The translations under genes and the position numbers were made by a program. This document shows positions 26,242 through 34,175 of a stretch of 45,621 bases of DNA, piece after piece. The stretch's first letter is position 1, and every line of letters begins with the position of its first letter. The notes beneath the pieces were generated by a model. That model worked only from the letters and a program-made list of their open reading frames with translations. It was not told the DNA's origin and did no database searches. This stretch comes from Acidobacteriaceae bacterium (GTDB lineage Bacteria; Acidobacteriota; Terriglobia; Terriglobales; Acidobacteriaceae), in contig CAHJWI010000037.1 in NCBI GenBank assembly GCA_903642225.1, positions 1-45,621 of the forward strand, given 5' to 3'.

Positions 26242-27873
26242 TTACAGCGAAACTCCGCGTTTCCACGGATTGAAGTCGTTCTGGTCCAGCATCTCGGCTT
26301 TTGTGCGCACCGCGCCATTCGCCACATCAAGCATGGACTGGAGGAGCACATCTGCAACCTGATCCACGGTTGCCTCGCCGCGGATGATTGCACCCGTGTC
26401 TAAGTCGATGATGTCCGCCATGTGTTCTGCCAGGCGAGTATTGGTGGCGACCTTCAGCACGGGGGTCACGGGATTACCCGTGGGTGTACCCAGGCCGGTC
26501 GTGAACAGGACCAGGTTGGCACCCGCGCCCACTTGGGCCGTGACACATTCCACGTCATTGCCCGGAGTACACAGCAGATTCAATCCTGGGGAGGTGACCG
26601 GTTCCGGGTAGTCCAGCACACCGTGCACGGGCGATGTTCCGCTCTTGCGCGCGGCACCGGCAGACTTCATGGCGTCTGTGACAAGTCCGTCCTGAATGTT
26701 GCCGGGGGAGGGGTTCATCTCAAAGCCTGAGTGAACGGCCTTGGCACGGGCGTTGTAGTCCCGCATCAATCGCATAAAGCGGTCGGCATCGGCAACACGG
26801 GTGCACCGGTCGACCAGGTCCTGCTCCATCCCGTGCAACTCTGGAAATTCAGACAAAATGGAGCTTCCACCGAGCGCGGCAAGCAGATCCGAAACGCGGC
26901 CGAGAACGGGATTTGCTGACAGGCCGGAGAAGCCGTCGGACCCGCCACATTTAAGACCGATGGTGAGTTTGCTCAGCGGTGCGGGTTGGCGACTGAAACG
27001 GTTGGCTTCAGCCAGGTGATCGACCGTCTGCGCAAGGGCCGCAGACAGCATCGTGCTTTCAAGACCGGACTGCTGTTGGTCGAAAAGCAGCACCGGCTTT
27101 GTTGAGCCCGGGTTGCGGCGGCGCAATTCATCCATCAACATGTCACCCTGAGCATTCTGGCAACCCAGGCTCAACACAGTGGCGCCAGCCACATTCGGGT
27201 GTTGAATGTAGCCAGCGAGCAGGCCGCAGAGCGCCTGCGCATCCTGCCGTGTGCCACCACAGCCGCCGTCATGGGTCAGAAAGCGTATGCCGTCCACATT
27301 GGGAAAAAGGCGGTCCCGCGATCGATCAAACGAGTCCGGCCGCGTCGAACCCTGCCGCGCATAGCGCTGCACAAGGGTACGAACCTGCTCACGATAGGGC
27401 CGGGGGCGGCCATAGCCGAGTTCCTCCTCCAGAGCGTCGCGCATGGCGTTAATGTTGCGGTTCTCGCAGAATACAAGCGGCAGTACCAGCCAGTAGTTGC
27501 GTGTGCCGACCTTACCGTCTTCTCGATGGAAGCCGTCGAACGTGCGCTGCATCCATGAGCTCACATCCGGTGGCTGCCAAGGGGCAGGAAGACCACGCCA
27601 GGCGTAGGCTTCTGCCTCGTGCTGCAGGTTGCGAGTGTTCAAAAGTCCGCCGCGCATTACTGGTTCGCGAACTCGCCCTACCACCGCGCCATACATGACG
27701 ACTTTCTCACCGACAGCTAGATCGACCATTGCAAATTTATGTTTCGCCGGAATCGTACTAAGCGGACGGTAGGTCAAGCCGGAGAGCGTCACTGGCTCGT
27801 CTGCTGCAAGGTCCGTCAGAGCAACGACGACATTGTCTCGAGGATCAATCTGCAAGAGCTTCTCTGGAACCAT
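26242..27873 (-). CDS. UxaA-family altronate/galactarate-type dehydratase
   Basis: The protein has 543 residues from ATG 27873 (AGG six bases upstream); the open frame extends to 27984 but that part looks non-coding. The N-terminal SAF domain (~1-75) is joined to the catalytic GD_AH domain. Signatures are DGFHREDGKVGTRNYWLV, FLTHDGGCGGTRQD, LSLGCQNAQGD, and GLKCGGSDGFSGLSANP, whose Cys residues are candidate iron ligands, and CTPGNDVE near the end. The family removes water from D-altronate or galactarate to give 2-keto-3-deoxy acids. Full length and all motifs are present, so it should be active. It lies 28 bases ahead of the SMP-30 lactonase and diverges from a class II aldolase gene across 177 bases. 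The precise substrate is not decidable. Confidence 0.88.
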   Translation of the reverse strand: MVPEKLLQIDPRDNVVVALTDLAADEPVTLSGLTYRPLSTIPAKHKFAMVDLAVGEKVVMYGAVVGRVREPVMRGGLLNTRNLQHEAEAYAWRGLPAPWQPPDVSSWMQRTFDGFHREDGKVGTRNYWLVLPLVFCENRNINAMRDALEEELGYGRPRPYREQVRTLVQRYARQGSTRPDSFDRSRDRLFPNVDGIRFLTHDGGCGGTRQDAQALCGLLAGYIQHPNVAGATVLSLGCQNAQGDMLMDELRRRNPGSTKPVLLFDQQQSGLESTMLSAALAQTVDHLAEANRFSRQPAPLSKLTIGLKCGGSDGFSGLSANPVLGRVSDLLAALGGSSILSEFPELHGMEQDLVDRCTRVADADRFMRLMRDYNARAKAVHSGFEMNPSPGNIQDGLVTDAMKSAGAARKSGTSPVHGVLDYPEPVTSPGLNLLCTPGNDVECVTAQVGAGANLVLFTTGLGTPTGNPVTPVLKVATNTRLAEHMADIIDLDTGAIIRGEATVDQVADVLLQSMLDVANGAVRTKAEMLDQNDFNPWKRGVSL

Positions 27874-28050
27874 AGCGCGCCTGTTCCTCAAACTCGCTGC
27901 CGCTACAAAGCACACAGCGCGGGTCAGAAGATGATGTCTTAGAGTACAGGCAAACGAACATCCCTCACGATGTGCATGAGCCAATCAACCCATTTGGACG
28001 CGAGGTTAGACTGGCGGCATCTATACTAATCATGTTGCCGCTATGGAGCG

Positions 28051-28866
28051 ATGCTGAAACCCATGACAAACAGCACTCTTTCGCCCGAGGTCGATCTGCC
28101 CGCGGTCAAAGTTGCGGAGACACCGGAGCCGCCAGTCTTCGCGAGCCCCGTCGAGGAGCGCCTCCACCGCAAGCAGCGACTTGCCTCGGCTTTCCGGCTT
28201 TTCGCAAAGTTCGGCTTTAGTGAGGGTGTCGCCGGTCACATCACAGTTCGCGATCCGGAACACGACGATCATTTTTGGGTAAACCCATTCGGCATGCACT
28301 TTGGCCACATTCGGGTTTCGGACCTGGTTCTCGTCAATGAGGAAGGCAAGGTCGTTGAAGGCGAACGACCTATCAACGAGGCAGCTTTTGCGATCCATTC
28401 CCGGGTCCACATGGCGCGACCGGGTGTGATCGCGGCGGCACATGCGCATTCGCTGTATGGCAAGGCATGGTCCTCCCTCGGCAGGCTTGTGGATCCTTTA
28501 ACCCAGGATGCCTGCGCCTTCTACGAGGACCATAGCCTGTTCGCCGACTACACAGGAGTGGTCTACGACATGTCCGAAGGCGACCGAATAGCCGAGGCCC
28601 TGGGATCGAATAAGGCCTGCATTTTGCAAAATCACGGCATGTTGACCGTCGGCCAGACGGTCGATGAGGCAGCTTGGTTCTTTATCACTCTGGACCGTAC
28701 CTGCCAGGCGCAGTTTCTCGCGGAATCGGTTGGCAAACCGGTCCTTATCTCGCCAGAGAGCGCGCGGATCGCACACCGGCAGGTCGGCAACCCGCGTGTC
28801 GGCTGGTTTCAGTACCAGCCCTTATGGGACATGATCGTCCGGGAGCAGCCAGACTTCCTTGATTAA
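28051..28866 (+). CDS. Class II aldolase/adducin-family protein
   Basis: The protein has 271 residues. The class II aldolase fold spans ~35-260 with the glycine-rich phosphate-type loop GVAGHITVRDPE near 59, E110 in PINEAAFAIH, zinc ligands H131 and H133 in AAHAHS, and H195 in LQNHGML. All metal ligands are present. A second Met at residue 5 could be the true start; neither choice has an ideally placed ribosome binding site. Relatives cleave or form phosphorylated or free keto-sugars, but many of this adducin-like subgroup are uncharacterised. It diverges from the UxaA-type dehydratase and its stop overlaps the start of a MetQ-like lipoprotein, giving a small rightward operon. Confidence 0.85.
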   Translation: MLKPMTNSTLSPEVDLPAVKVAETPEPPVFASPVEERLHRKQRLASAFRLFAKFGFSEGVAGHITVRDPEHDDHFWVNPFGMHFGHIRVSDLVLVNEEGKVVEGERPINEAAFAIHSRVHMARPGVIAAAHAHSLYGKAWSSLGRLVDPLTQDACAFYEDHSLFADYTGVVYDMSEGDRIAEALGSNKACILQNHGMLTVGQTVDEAAWFFITLDRTCQAQFLAESVGKPVLISPESARIAHRQVGNPRVGWFQYQPLWDMIVREQPDFLD

Positions 28867-29683
28867 CTCCTTACTCCTCACCCGCAGTAGGCTCTTCCGC
28901 TTTGTTACAGGTTGCGCCGTCTCACTGCCGCTGCTCGTGGCCGGGTGCCGACAAAAGCGTGATCCAAACGTGCTTCGCATCGGGGTTAGCCCGGTCCCCC
29001 ACGGTGAGATCCTAGAGCAGGCAATTGCGCCACTGGAAAAGCGTGGTGTGCACGTGAAAATCGTCAGCTTCAACGATTACATCCAACCCAATCTTGCGCT
29101 TGCTTCCGGCGAATTGGACGGAAACTTCTATCAGCATGTTCCGTTTATGCAGCACTTTAATCGCGATCACGGCACCCACTTCGTCGCAGTGACTAAGGTT
29201 TTCATCGCACCTCTGGCCATCTACGCTGGCAGAACAAAGTCGCTGACCGCCTTGCCCACACAGGCGATCATCGCCATTCCAAATGACCCGGTAAATTCGG
29301 CCCGTTCGCTTCTGCTGTTGCAGGCAGCCGGGCTTCTGCAACTGCGGCCCGTTGCCAGCGGACAACCCACGGTTCAGGACATCACTGGCAACCCGAAAGG
29401 CCTTGAAATTCGGGAACTGGAGTCGGCGCAGGTGCCGCGTGCCCTTGCCGACGTCAACCTGGCGGTGATCAATACAAACTACGCACTGCCCGCCGGTCTC
29501 AACCCCGCCAGAGATTCGCTGTTTCGCGAGTCACCCGACTCGCCCTACGTTAACGTGCTTGCTGTCAACGCGGGCCACGAGAACGATCCAGCCATCCGCG
29601 CGCTTGCAGAGGCATTAAACACGCCGGACATTCGACAATTCATTCAGAACAAATACCAGGGTGCGCTGGTCGCAGCGTTCTAG
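28859..29683 (+). CDS. MetQ/NlpA-family substrate-binding lipoprotein (orphan)
   Basis: The protein has 274 residues from a TTG start that overlaps the end of the aldolase gene by eight bases; no ATG in this frame precedes the signal peptide. The lipobox L-V-A-G-C places the lipidated Cys at residue 30. The body is NlpA/MetQ: VLRIGVSPVPHGEILEQAI, VKIVSFNDYIQPNLALASGELDGNFYQHVPF, AIIAIPNDPVNSARSLLLLQAAGLL, LADVNLAVINTNYAL. These are the conserved strands of the D-/L-methionine receptor of the MetNIQ importer. No MetN ATPase or MetI permease lies in the window, so it must work with a transporter encoded elsewhere or bind another ligand. Translational coupling to an aldolase is unusual for this family. 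Confidence 0.85.
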   Translation: MINSLLLTRSRLFRFVTGCAVSLPLLVAGCRQKRDPNVLRIGVSPVPHGEILEQAIAPLEKRGVHVKIVSFNDYIQPNLALASGELDGNFYQHVPFMQHFNRDHGTHFVAVTKVFIAPLAIYAGRTKSLTALPTQAIIAIPNDPVNSARSLLLLQAAGLLQLRPVASGQPTVQDITGNPKGLEIRELESAQVPRALADVNLAVINTNYALPAGLNPARDSLFRESPDSPYVNVLAVNAGHENDPAIRALAEALNTPDIRQFIQNKYQGALVAAF

Positions 29684-30167
29684 AACCAGCTGTTTTCGGC
29701 GTGTATCCCTGGCATCGAACGACGGATTTCAAAACAGGGCTGCTTTGGCGGTATAAACCGACCAAGTGCAGGCCACATCGTCGTCGCCTGAACCGATCTT
29801 GCTAGGTTAGATAGTGAGCCCGCGGCAGGCGCGTCGGCAGATCAGGGTGGTCATTCAGCATCTGAGCCGTTCTGCGCTCGCGTACAGTGACCGGCAATAT
29901 CGCGCCCGCCCCTGTGCTCGCCCACATATCCAGAGAAAATAACGGCGCATGTGTCGCCGAGCTACCCTCGCGGTTCGGTTTAGGACTGGCCGAGCAATAC
30001 TCCTCTCAACTTTCGGCGAGACAACGTCAGTAGCGGGGCGGCTGCATCTATCCATCCTCCGGGTTCCGGCTGCTCTTGTCCAAGTCGGCCGCAGCATACC
30101 GTTTGTCGACAACCGAATCCCGCTACTTCGATCGGCGTTCAGCCCCCGCGAGAGTGGCAGAATCAGA
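29684..30167. other. Intergenic stretch between convergent genes
   Basis: About 480 bases between the MetQ-like gene and the aldo/keto reductase, whose 3' ends face each other. A minus-strand frame around 29815-29965 has codon use that looks protein-like (…LFSLDMWASTGAGAILPVTV…), but I do not recognise a family and the frame has no convincing start. No strong terminator hairpin was found. Confidence 0.4.
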
Positions 30168-31211
30168 CTACCCGAGCCATTGCGGATTATTGATCGTACC
30201 GTCATAGATGTGCTGTGATTTATACGCCTCAAACTTGCCATCGCTGCCGACGGTCGCCGTCTTTCGCAGTACTGCAATTTTCTGAGCGTCGTCCATGGGC
30301 TTGAAGTTCCGCACGACACCGAGCGCCTGCTCAAAGATCGCCATGGAGTCGCAACCGGTGATCGTGACGGTCACGGGCGTGCTCATCGCGTAGTGCAGGG
30401 CTTCAACTGCAGTGACGGTGTTTGTCTTCAAGATCAGGCCGTTGCTGAACGACTTCATGCCAAGGACCGCCATGCCATGCTGGCGAGCAACTGGCAGCAC
30501 CTTTTGCCCAAAGCTGTCGTAATGGTCGTCGAGCGCATTTACTGGCATCTGCACCGTGTCGAAAACGAATCCGTGCTTGTCTGCGGCTTCAATCATATTC
30601 AGGTGCATCTGTGGGCTTTTATGCCCAGTAAATCCGATGTGCTTGATCTTGCCCTGCTCGCGCGCTTCGCGAAGAACGTCGACCACGTAGCCCGCTTGAA
30701 ATGCCTGTTCACCGTCACCGGGACGAATGACTTCATGGATCTGGACGAGGTCGATGTGGTCCGTCCGTAGCCGTTTCAGCGACTCGTCCAGTTGCTGCCG
30801 TGCTGCAGGTCCGGTGCGCCCGTCAAGCTTGGTCATCAGGAAAGCTTTTTCTCGGTACCCGCCCGCCAGCGCCTTGCCCATGCGGTCTTCGCTGACGCCT
30901 TCGTTATAGTCCCAGCAGTTATCCAGAAAATTGATGCCCTCGTCCAGGGCACGGCGAATGATAGAGATTGCGTCCTGCTCGGTCACCGATGCCAGTCCGA
31001 GGTGATACCCGCCAATACCTAGAATCGAGACTTGCGCGTCAGAGCGACCCAGCTTACGCCGCGCGATGCCATTGACCGTTGCCACGGTTTGCAGTGAAGG
31101 TTCTTTACCCGTTTTTGACCGTGCGCGATCAACCGCCGCCGCCTGCGCTGCAGCGGCCTTCAGGCCAGCAAGGGCAACTGCTCCCTGTTTGAGAAAGCTA
31201 CGACGTTCCAT
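30168..31211 (-). CDS. Tat-exported aldo/keto reductase (distal copy)
   Basis: The protein has 347 residues. A twin-arginine signal (MERRSFLKQGAVALAGL) is followed by an Ala-rich stretch and a complete AKR (alpha/beta)8 barrel. The catalytic tetrad is D97 and Y102 in LDNCWDYNEG, K128 in LMTKLD and H159 in LVQIHE. NADP(H)-binding features are in the C-terminal half. The DNCWDYN form of the first motif marks an acidobacterial/planctomycetal exported subfamily. ATG 31211 has GAGGTGA six bases upstream. It is the last gene of the lar-nickel operon, 75 bases after the nickel permease. It is clearly a paralogue of the reductase at 32.2-33.3 kb. Its substrate is unknown; a ketone or aldehyde of a hydroxy acid or sugar fits the context. 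Confidence 0.88.
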   Translation of the reverse strand: MERRSFLKQGAVALAGLKAAAAQAAAVDRARSKTGKEPSLQTVATVNGIARRKLGRSDAQVSILGIGGYHLGLASVTEQDAISIIRRALDEGINFLDNCWDYNEGVSEDRMGKALAGGYREKAFLMTKLDGRTGPAARQQLDESLKRLRTDHIDLVQIHEVIRPGDGEQAFQAGYVVDVLREAREQGKIKHIGFTGHKSPQMHLNMIEAADKHGFVFDTVQMPVNALDDHYDSFGQKVLPVARQHGMAVLGMKSFSNGLILKTNTVTAVEALHYAMSTPVTVTITGCDSMAIFEQALGVVRNFKPMDDAQKIAVLRKTATVGSDGKFEAYKSQHIYDGTINNPQWLG

Positions 31212-31286
31212 CGGTACTCACCTCATGAAGATTCTACGTCTTGCTCGAAGCATGCGCGACGTGCCCTCAACCAGTCCAACACAAGT

Positions 31287-32108
31287 TTACTGCGGCGTCC
31301 ATTGCGGATGCTGGCTGAAAAGCCCACCGATATAGCCCAGCCGATAGACGAGAAATGAGCCGAAGCAGAGGCTCACAACGCCGGATGCAAATGCCAGATA
31401 TCCGTTGAGAGCGGCGAAATGCCTGCTGCTGTAGGTCAATGGAACGGCAACCGCGGTCGTCATCAGCACCATGCCTACAATGGTCCCAAAACCGAAGATC
31501 AGTAGATAAGTGGTCGCCCAAAGAGGGCTGTGAATGGTGGAAAGCACAAGCAACGCCACCGCCGCCGAACCCGCCAGACCGTGCACAAGGCCGATCACGA
31601 ATGGGCGAATGCCATGGTACATGCCGAGCTGACGGATCGGCCTGGGAATTAAGCCCACGTAACTACCGCTGCCATCGGAACCGGCATCCGGTGCCACCGG
31701 GCGGCCCGCATGGGCGATGTGGCTCGACACCCGTTGCAGCACGCGGGAGAGGTTGAGCACACCAAGCACCACAAGCATCACCGCTACGCTGAACTCCAAT
31801 GAGAGGCCAAGGCGTGTCGGAATGCGGACGTTGAAAACTATAATCAGCGATCCGACGGTAAAGATCGTGATGGTGTGGCCCAAACCCCAGAGGGACCCAA
31901 TAAGCGCGGCGCGCTTCACCGATCGCTGCCTGCTGACGATGGTTGACAGGGCGACAATATGGTCGGCATCGGTGGCGTGACGAATACCAAGAATAAAGCC
32001 AAGACTGGAGACGAAGAGAATCGATGCCGGCCCGCTATGTGTCACCAGAGTCGCCAATGTCTGAACAGCGCCTAGGAGCGGACCTGCCGAGAGATCGAGC
32101 GGAGTCAT
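31287..32108 (-). CDS. NicO/UreH-like nickel permease
   Basis: The protein has 273 residues from ATG 32108; a GTG two codons upstream is possible but leaves only three bases to the AGGG site. There are six to eight hydrophobic segments. The first helix pair carries the nickel/cobalt transporter signature H-A-T-D-A-D-H-I (FILGIRHATDADHIVAL, residues ~41-53), and LIGSLWGLGHTITIFTVG and VIGLVHGLAGSAAVALLVLS give two further conserved His-containing helices. It is an inner-membrane permease expected to import Ni(II). Its place inside the lar operon, between two reductase genes and after larB, strongly suggests it feeds nickel to LarC. Cobalt transport cannot be excluded on motif alone. Confidence 0.9.
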   Translation of the reverse strand: MTPLDLSAGPLLGAVQTLATLVTHSGPASILFVSSLGFILGIRHATDADHIVALSTIVSRQRSVKRAALIGSLWGLGHTITIFTVGSLIIVFNVRIPTRLGLSLEFSVAVMLVVLGVLNLSRVLQRVSSHIAHAGRPVAPDAGSDGSGSYVGLIPRPIRQLGMYHGIRPFVIGLVHGLAGSAAVALLVLSTIHSPLWATTYLLIFGFGTIVGMVLMTTAVAVPLTYSSRHFAALNGYLAFASGVVSLCFGSFLVYRLGYIGGLFSQHPQWTPQ

Positions 32109-32202
32109 AGGCACAAACCCTCACTTCCGCTCGTAAGGTGCCCGCAGGTGTAGTCGTTCTTTCGGCAACAGTAGTGGCAGTGGAGATACATGCAGTGCAG
32201 CA

Positions 32203-33270
32203 TCAGGACGGCTTCGCTTCCGGATTTGCACTGGTCCCCCCAAGCCACTTGGGATTCTGTGCGGTGCCATCAAAGATATTTGAGGTCTTGAATGGTTCGT
32301 ATTTGCCCAGCATTGCAACAGCTTTTGTGCGGCCCAGCAAGTCGCTCTTCTGCGCCTCCGTCATCGGCGTGAAGTTGCGCGCAGCCGTAAGCGCTTGTTG
32401 CAGGATCTCCGGCTTTTCCATGCCTGTGATGACCACGGAAACACCTGGGACGGATAGCCCATAGTGCAGCGCTTCGGCTGGTTGGAACGTCTTTGTTTTC
32501 AGAAGCCATCCATCGCCGAAGGTCTTCATCGCCAGCACGCCCGTTCCGGCCTTGACCGCAACCGGAATGACATTGTTGGTGAAGGAACGGAAGTGCGCGT
32601 CCAGGACGTTCACCGGCATCTGTACTGTGTCAAACTTGAATCCGTGCTGGGCCGCAACCTCAAACATCCTAAGGTGAATTTGAGGGTCTTTGTGGCCAGT
32701 AAAGCCGATATACCGAATTTTGCCGGCTGCACGTGCGGCCATAGCAGCATGAATGGCACCATCGTCCGAGAAGATACGGTCAGGATCTTCGAATCGTAGA
32801 ATTTCGTGGAATTGGACGAGGTCGATGACGTCGGTATTCAACCGTCCCAGCGATTGCTCCAGCTGTTTGTCATAGTCCTTCGCCGTGCGGGCATCCAGCT
32901 TCGTCATTAAGAGGACTTTCTGGCGGTACCCGTCCTTCAGAGCTTGTCCCATGCGAACTTCGCTGATGCCATCGTTGTAATCCCAGCAGTTATCCATAAA
33001 GGTGATGCCGGAGTCGATCGCAGAACGCACAAGACGGATCGCATCCATCTGCGGGACGTTTCCATCCTTGTCCAGGTGGTAGCCGCCCATGCCGATGGCG
33101 GAAACACGCTCGCCTGTCGTGCCCAATTCCCGGTACAGCATGCCCGAAACCTCCGGCCGCCGGACGTGGTTGCGGTCCGAGGTCTTGCCGGCCTGTGCTT
33201 CAGTTCCCTCAAGTCCAACAGCAGCTATGCCGGCTGCGGTCACAGTCTTCAGGAAGTCACGACGCTCCAT
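32203..33270 (-). CDS. Tat-exported aldo/keto reductase (larB-proximal copy)
   Basis: The protein has 355 residues from ATG 33270, with AGAGG seven bases upstream; a GTG two codons earlier would leave the ribosome site too close. A twin-arginine signal (MERRDFLKTVTAAGIAAVGL) is followed by an AKR barrel with D93 and Y98 in MDNCWDYND, K124 in LMTKLD and a His in LVQFHE (~155). The whole sequence aligns with the reductase at 30.2-31.2 kb, including IGFTGHKDPQIHLRM, FDTVQMPVNVLD and ITGMEK. So this is a tandem duplication with the nickel permease gene between the copies. It starts 140 bases after larB ends. The enzyme would act in the periplasm with a cofactor loaded before export. Confidence 0.88.
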   Translation of the reverse strand: MERRDFLKTVTAAGIAAVGLEGTEAQAGKTSDRNHVRRPEVSGMLYRELGTTGERVSAIGMGGYHLDKDGNVPQMDAIRLVRSAIDSGITFMDNCWDYNDGISEVRMGQALKDGYRQKVLLMTKLDARTAKDYDKQLEQSLGRLNTDVIDLVQFHEILRFEDPDRIFSDDGAIHAAMAARAAGKIRYIGFTGHKDPQIHLRMFEVAAQHGFKFDTVQMPVNVLDAHFRSFTNNVIPVAVKAGTGVLAMKTFGDGWLLKTKTFQPAEALHYGLSVPGVSVVITGMEKPEILQQALTAARNFTPMTEAQKSDLLGRTKAVAMLGKYEPFKTSNIFDGTAQNPKWLGGTSANPEAKPS

Positions 33271-33410
33271 AAACACACCTCTTGCTGGCTTGGATGCAGC
33301 TTCCTACCCTTGCGCGACGCTTTCAGCTGCCCGGTTGCATAGACGCATGTCATTTCCAGACGTGCGCTGACTGCTGGTTCCCCTGCTGTCTGTTGAGGGT
33401 TTCAGTAAAC

Positions 33411-34175
33411 TCATCGTCCATCCGCGCTTGCCGCGCGTGCAATCAGGGTCGCCGTGTACGCCGCGCCAAACCCGTTGTCGATGTTAACGACGGTGACGTT
33501 GGGCGAGCAGGAGTTCAACATGCCCAGAAGCGCGGCGGAGCCGCCGAAGGAGGCGCCATACCCAACGGAGGTCGGCACCGCAATGACGGGAACCGCGACC
33601 AGGCCGCCGACGACTGACGGTAACGCGCCTTCCATGCCGGCGCAAACAATCACACAATTGGCTTCCAGCAACTGCCCGCGCACGGCAAGCAGGCGATGCA
33701 GACCGGCAACCCCCACGTCGTAAAGTCGTGTGACCTTTGCACCGAAGAAGTGGGCAGTCCTTGCTGCCTCTTCCGCAATGGGCAGATCGCTTGTGCCTGC
33801 ACAGAGCACGGCAATGTGCCCACGTGATGCAGCGGCAGGGGATTGCCGCAGCAAGATCATGCGGGCGGTGGCGTCGTACTCGGCTGCCGGGGTGTGCACC
33901 TGTACGGCGGCTGCCGCCTCCGGGGTGGCGCGGCTTGCAAGCACGTCGGTTCCTGCTGCGGCCATGCGCGCAAACAGGTCGGCCACCTGCGCGGGTGTCT
34001 TTCCCGCGGCATAGATCACCTCAGGCAGTCCTGTGCGCAGGGCGCGATGGTGGTCGATGCGCGCTTCACCCGTGTCCTCAAATGGTAGGTTTGCCAGTCT
34101 TGCTGTGGCCTGTTCCGGCGTCACGTGCCCTCGCTGAACATCCGCCAGCAGCCCAAGCACTGTGTCCGGGTTCAC
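33411..34175 (-). CDS. larB: LarB, NaAD carboxylase/hydrolase of NPN cofactor synthesis
   Basis: The protein has 254 residues from GTG 34175. LarB carboxylates the pyridinium ring of nicotinic acid adenine dinucleotide and hydrolyses its phosphoanhydride to give pyridinium-3,5-biscarboxylate mononucleotide, the first step of nickel-pincer nucleotide synthesis. The N-terminal domain (~1-115) is followed by a PurE-like domain: VLCAGTSDLPIAEEAARTA, VIVCAGMEGALPSVVGGL, VIAVPTSVGYGASFGG, MLNSCSPNVTVVNIDNGFGAA. C223 corresponds to the catalytic Cys of the Lactobacillus plantarum enzyme. Its GTG overlaps the larC TGA as GTGA (34172-34175), so the pair is translationally coupled. Length and motifs are intact. 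Confidence 0.95.
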   Translation of the reverse strand: MNPDTVLGLLADVQRGHVTPEQATARLANLPFEDTGEARIDHHRALRTGLPEVIYAAGKTPAQVADLFARMAAAGTDVLASRATPEAAAAVQVHTPAAEYDATARMILLRQSPAAASRGHIAVLCAGTSDLPIAEEAARTAHFFGAKVTRLYDVGVAGLHRLLAVRGQLLEANCVIVCAGMEGALPSVVGGLVAVPVIAVPTSVGYGASFGGSAALLGMLNSCSPNVTVVNIDNGFGAAYTATLIARAASADGR

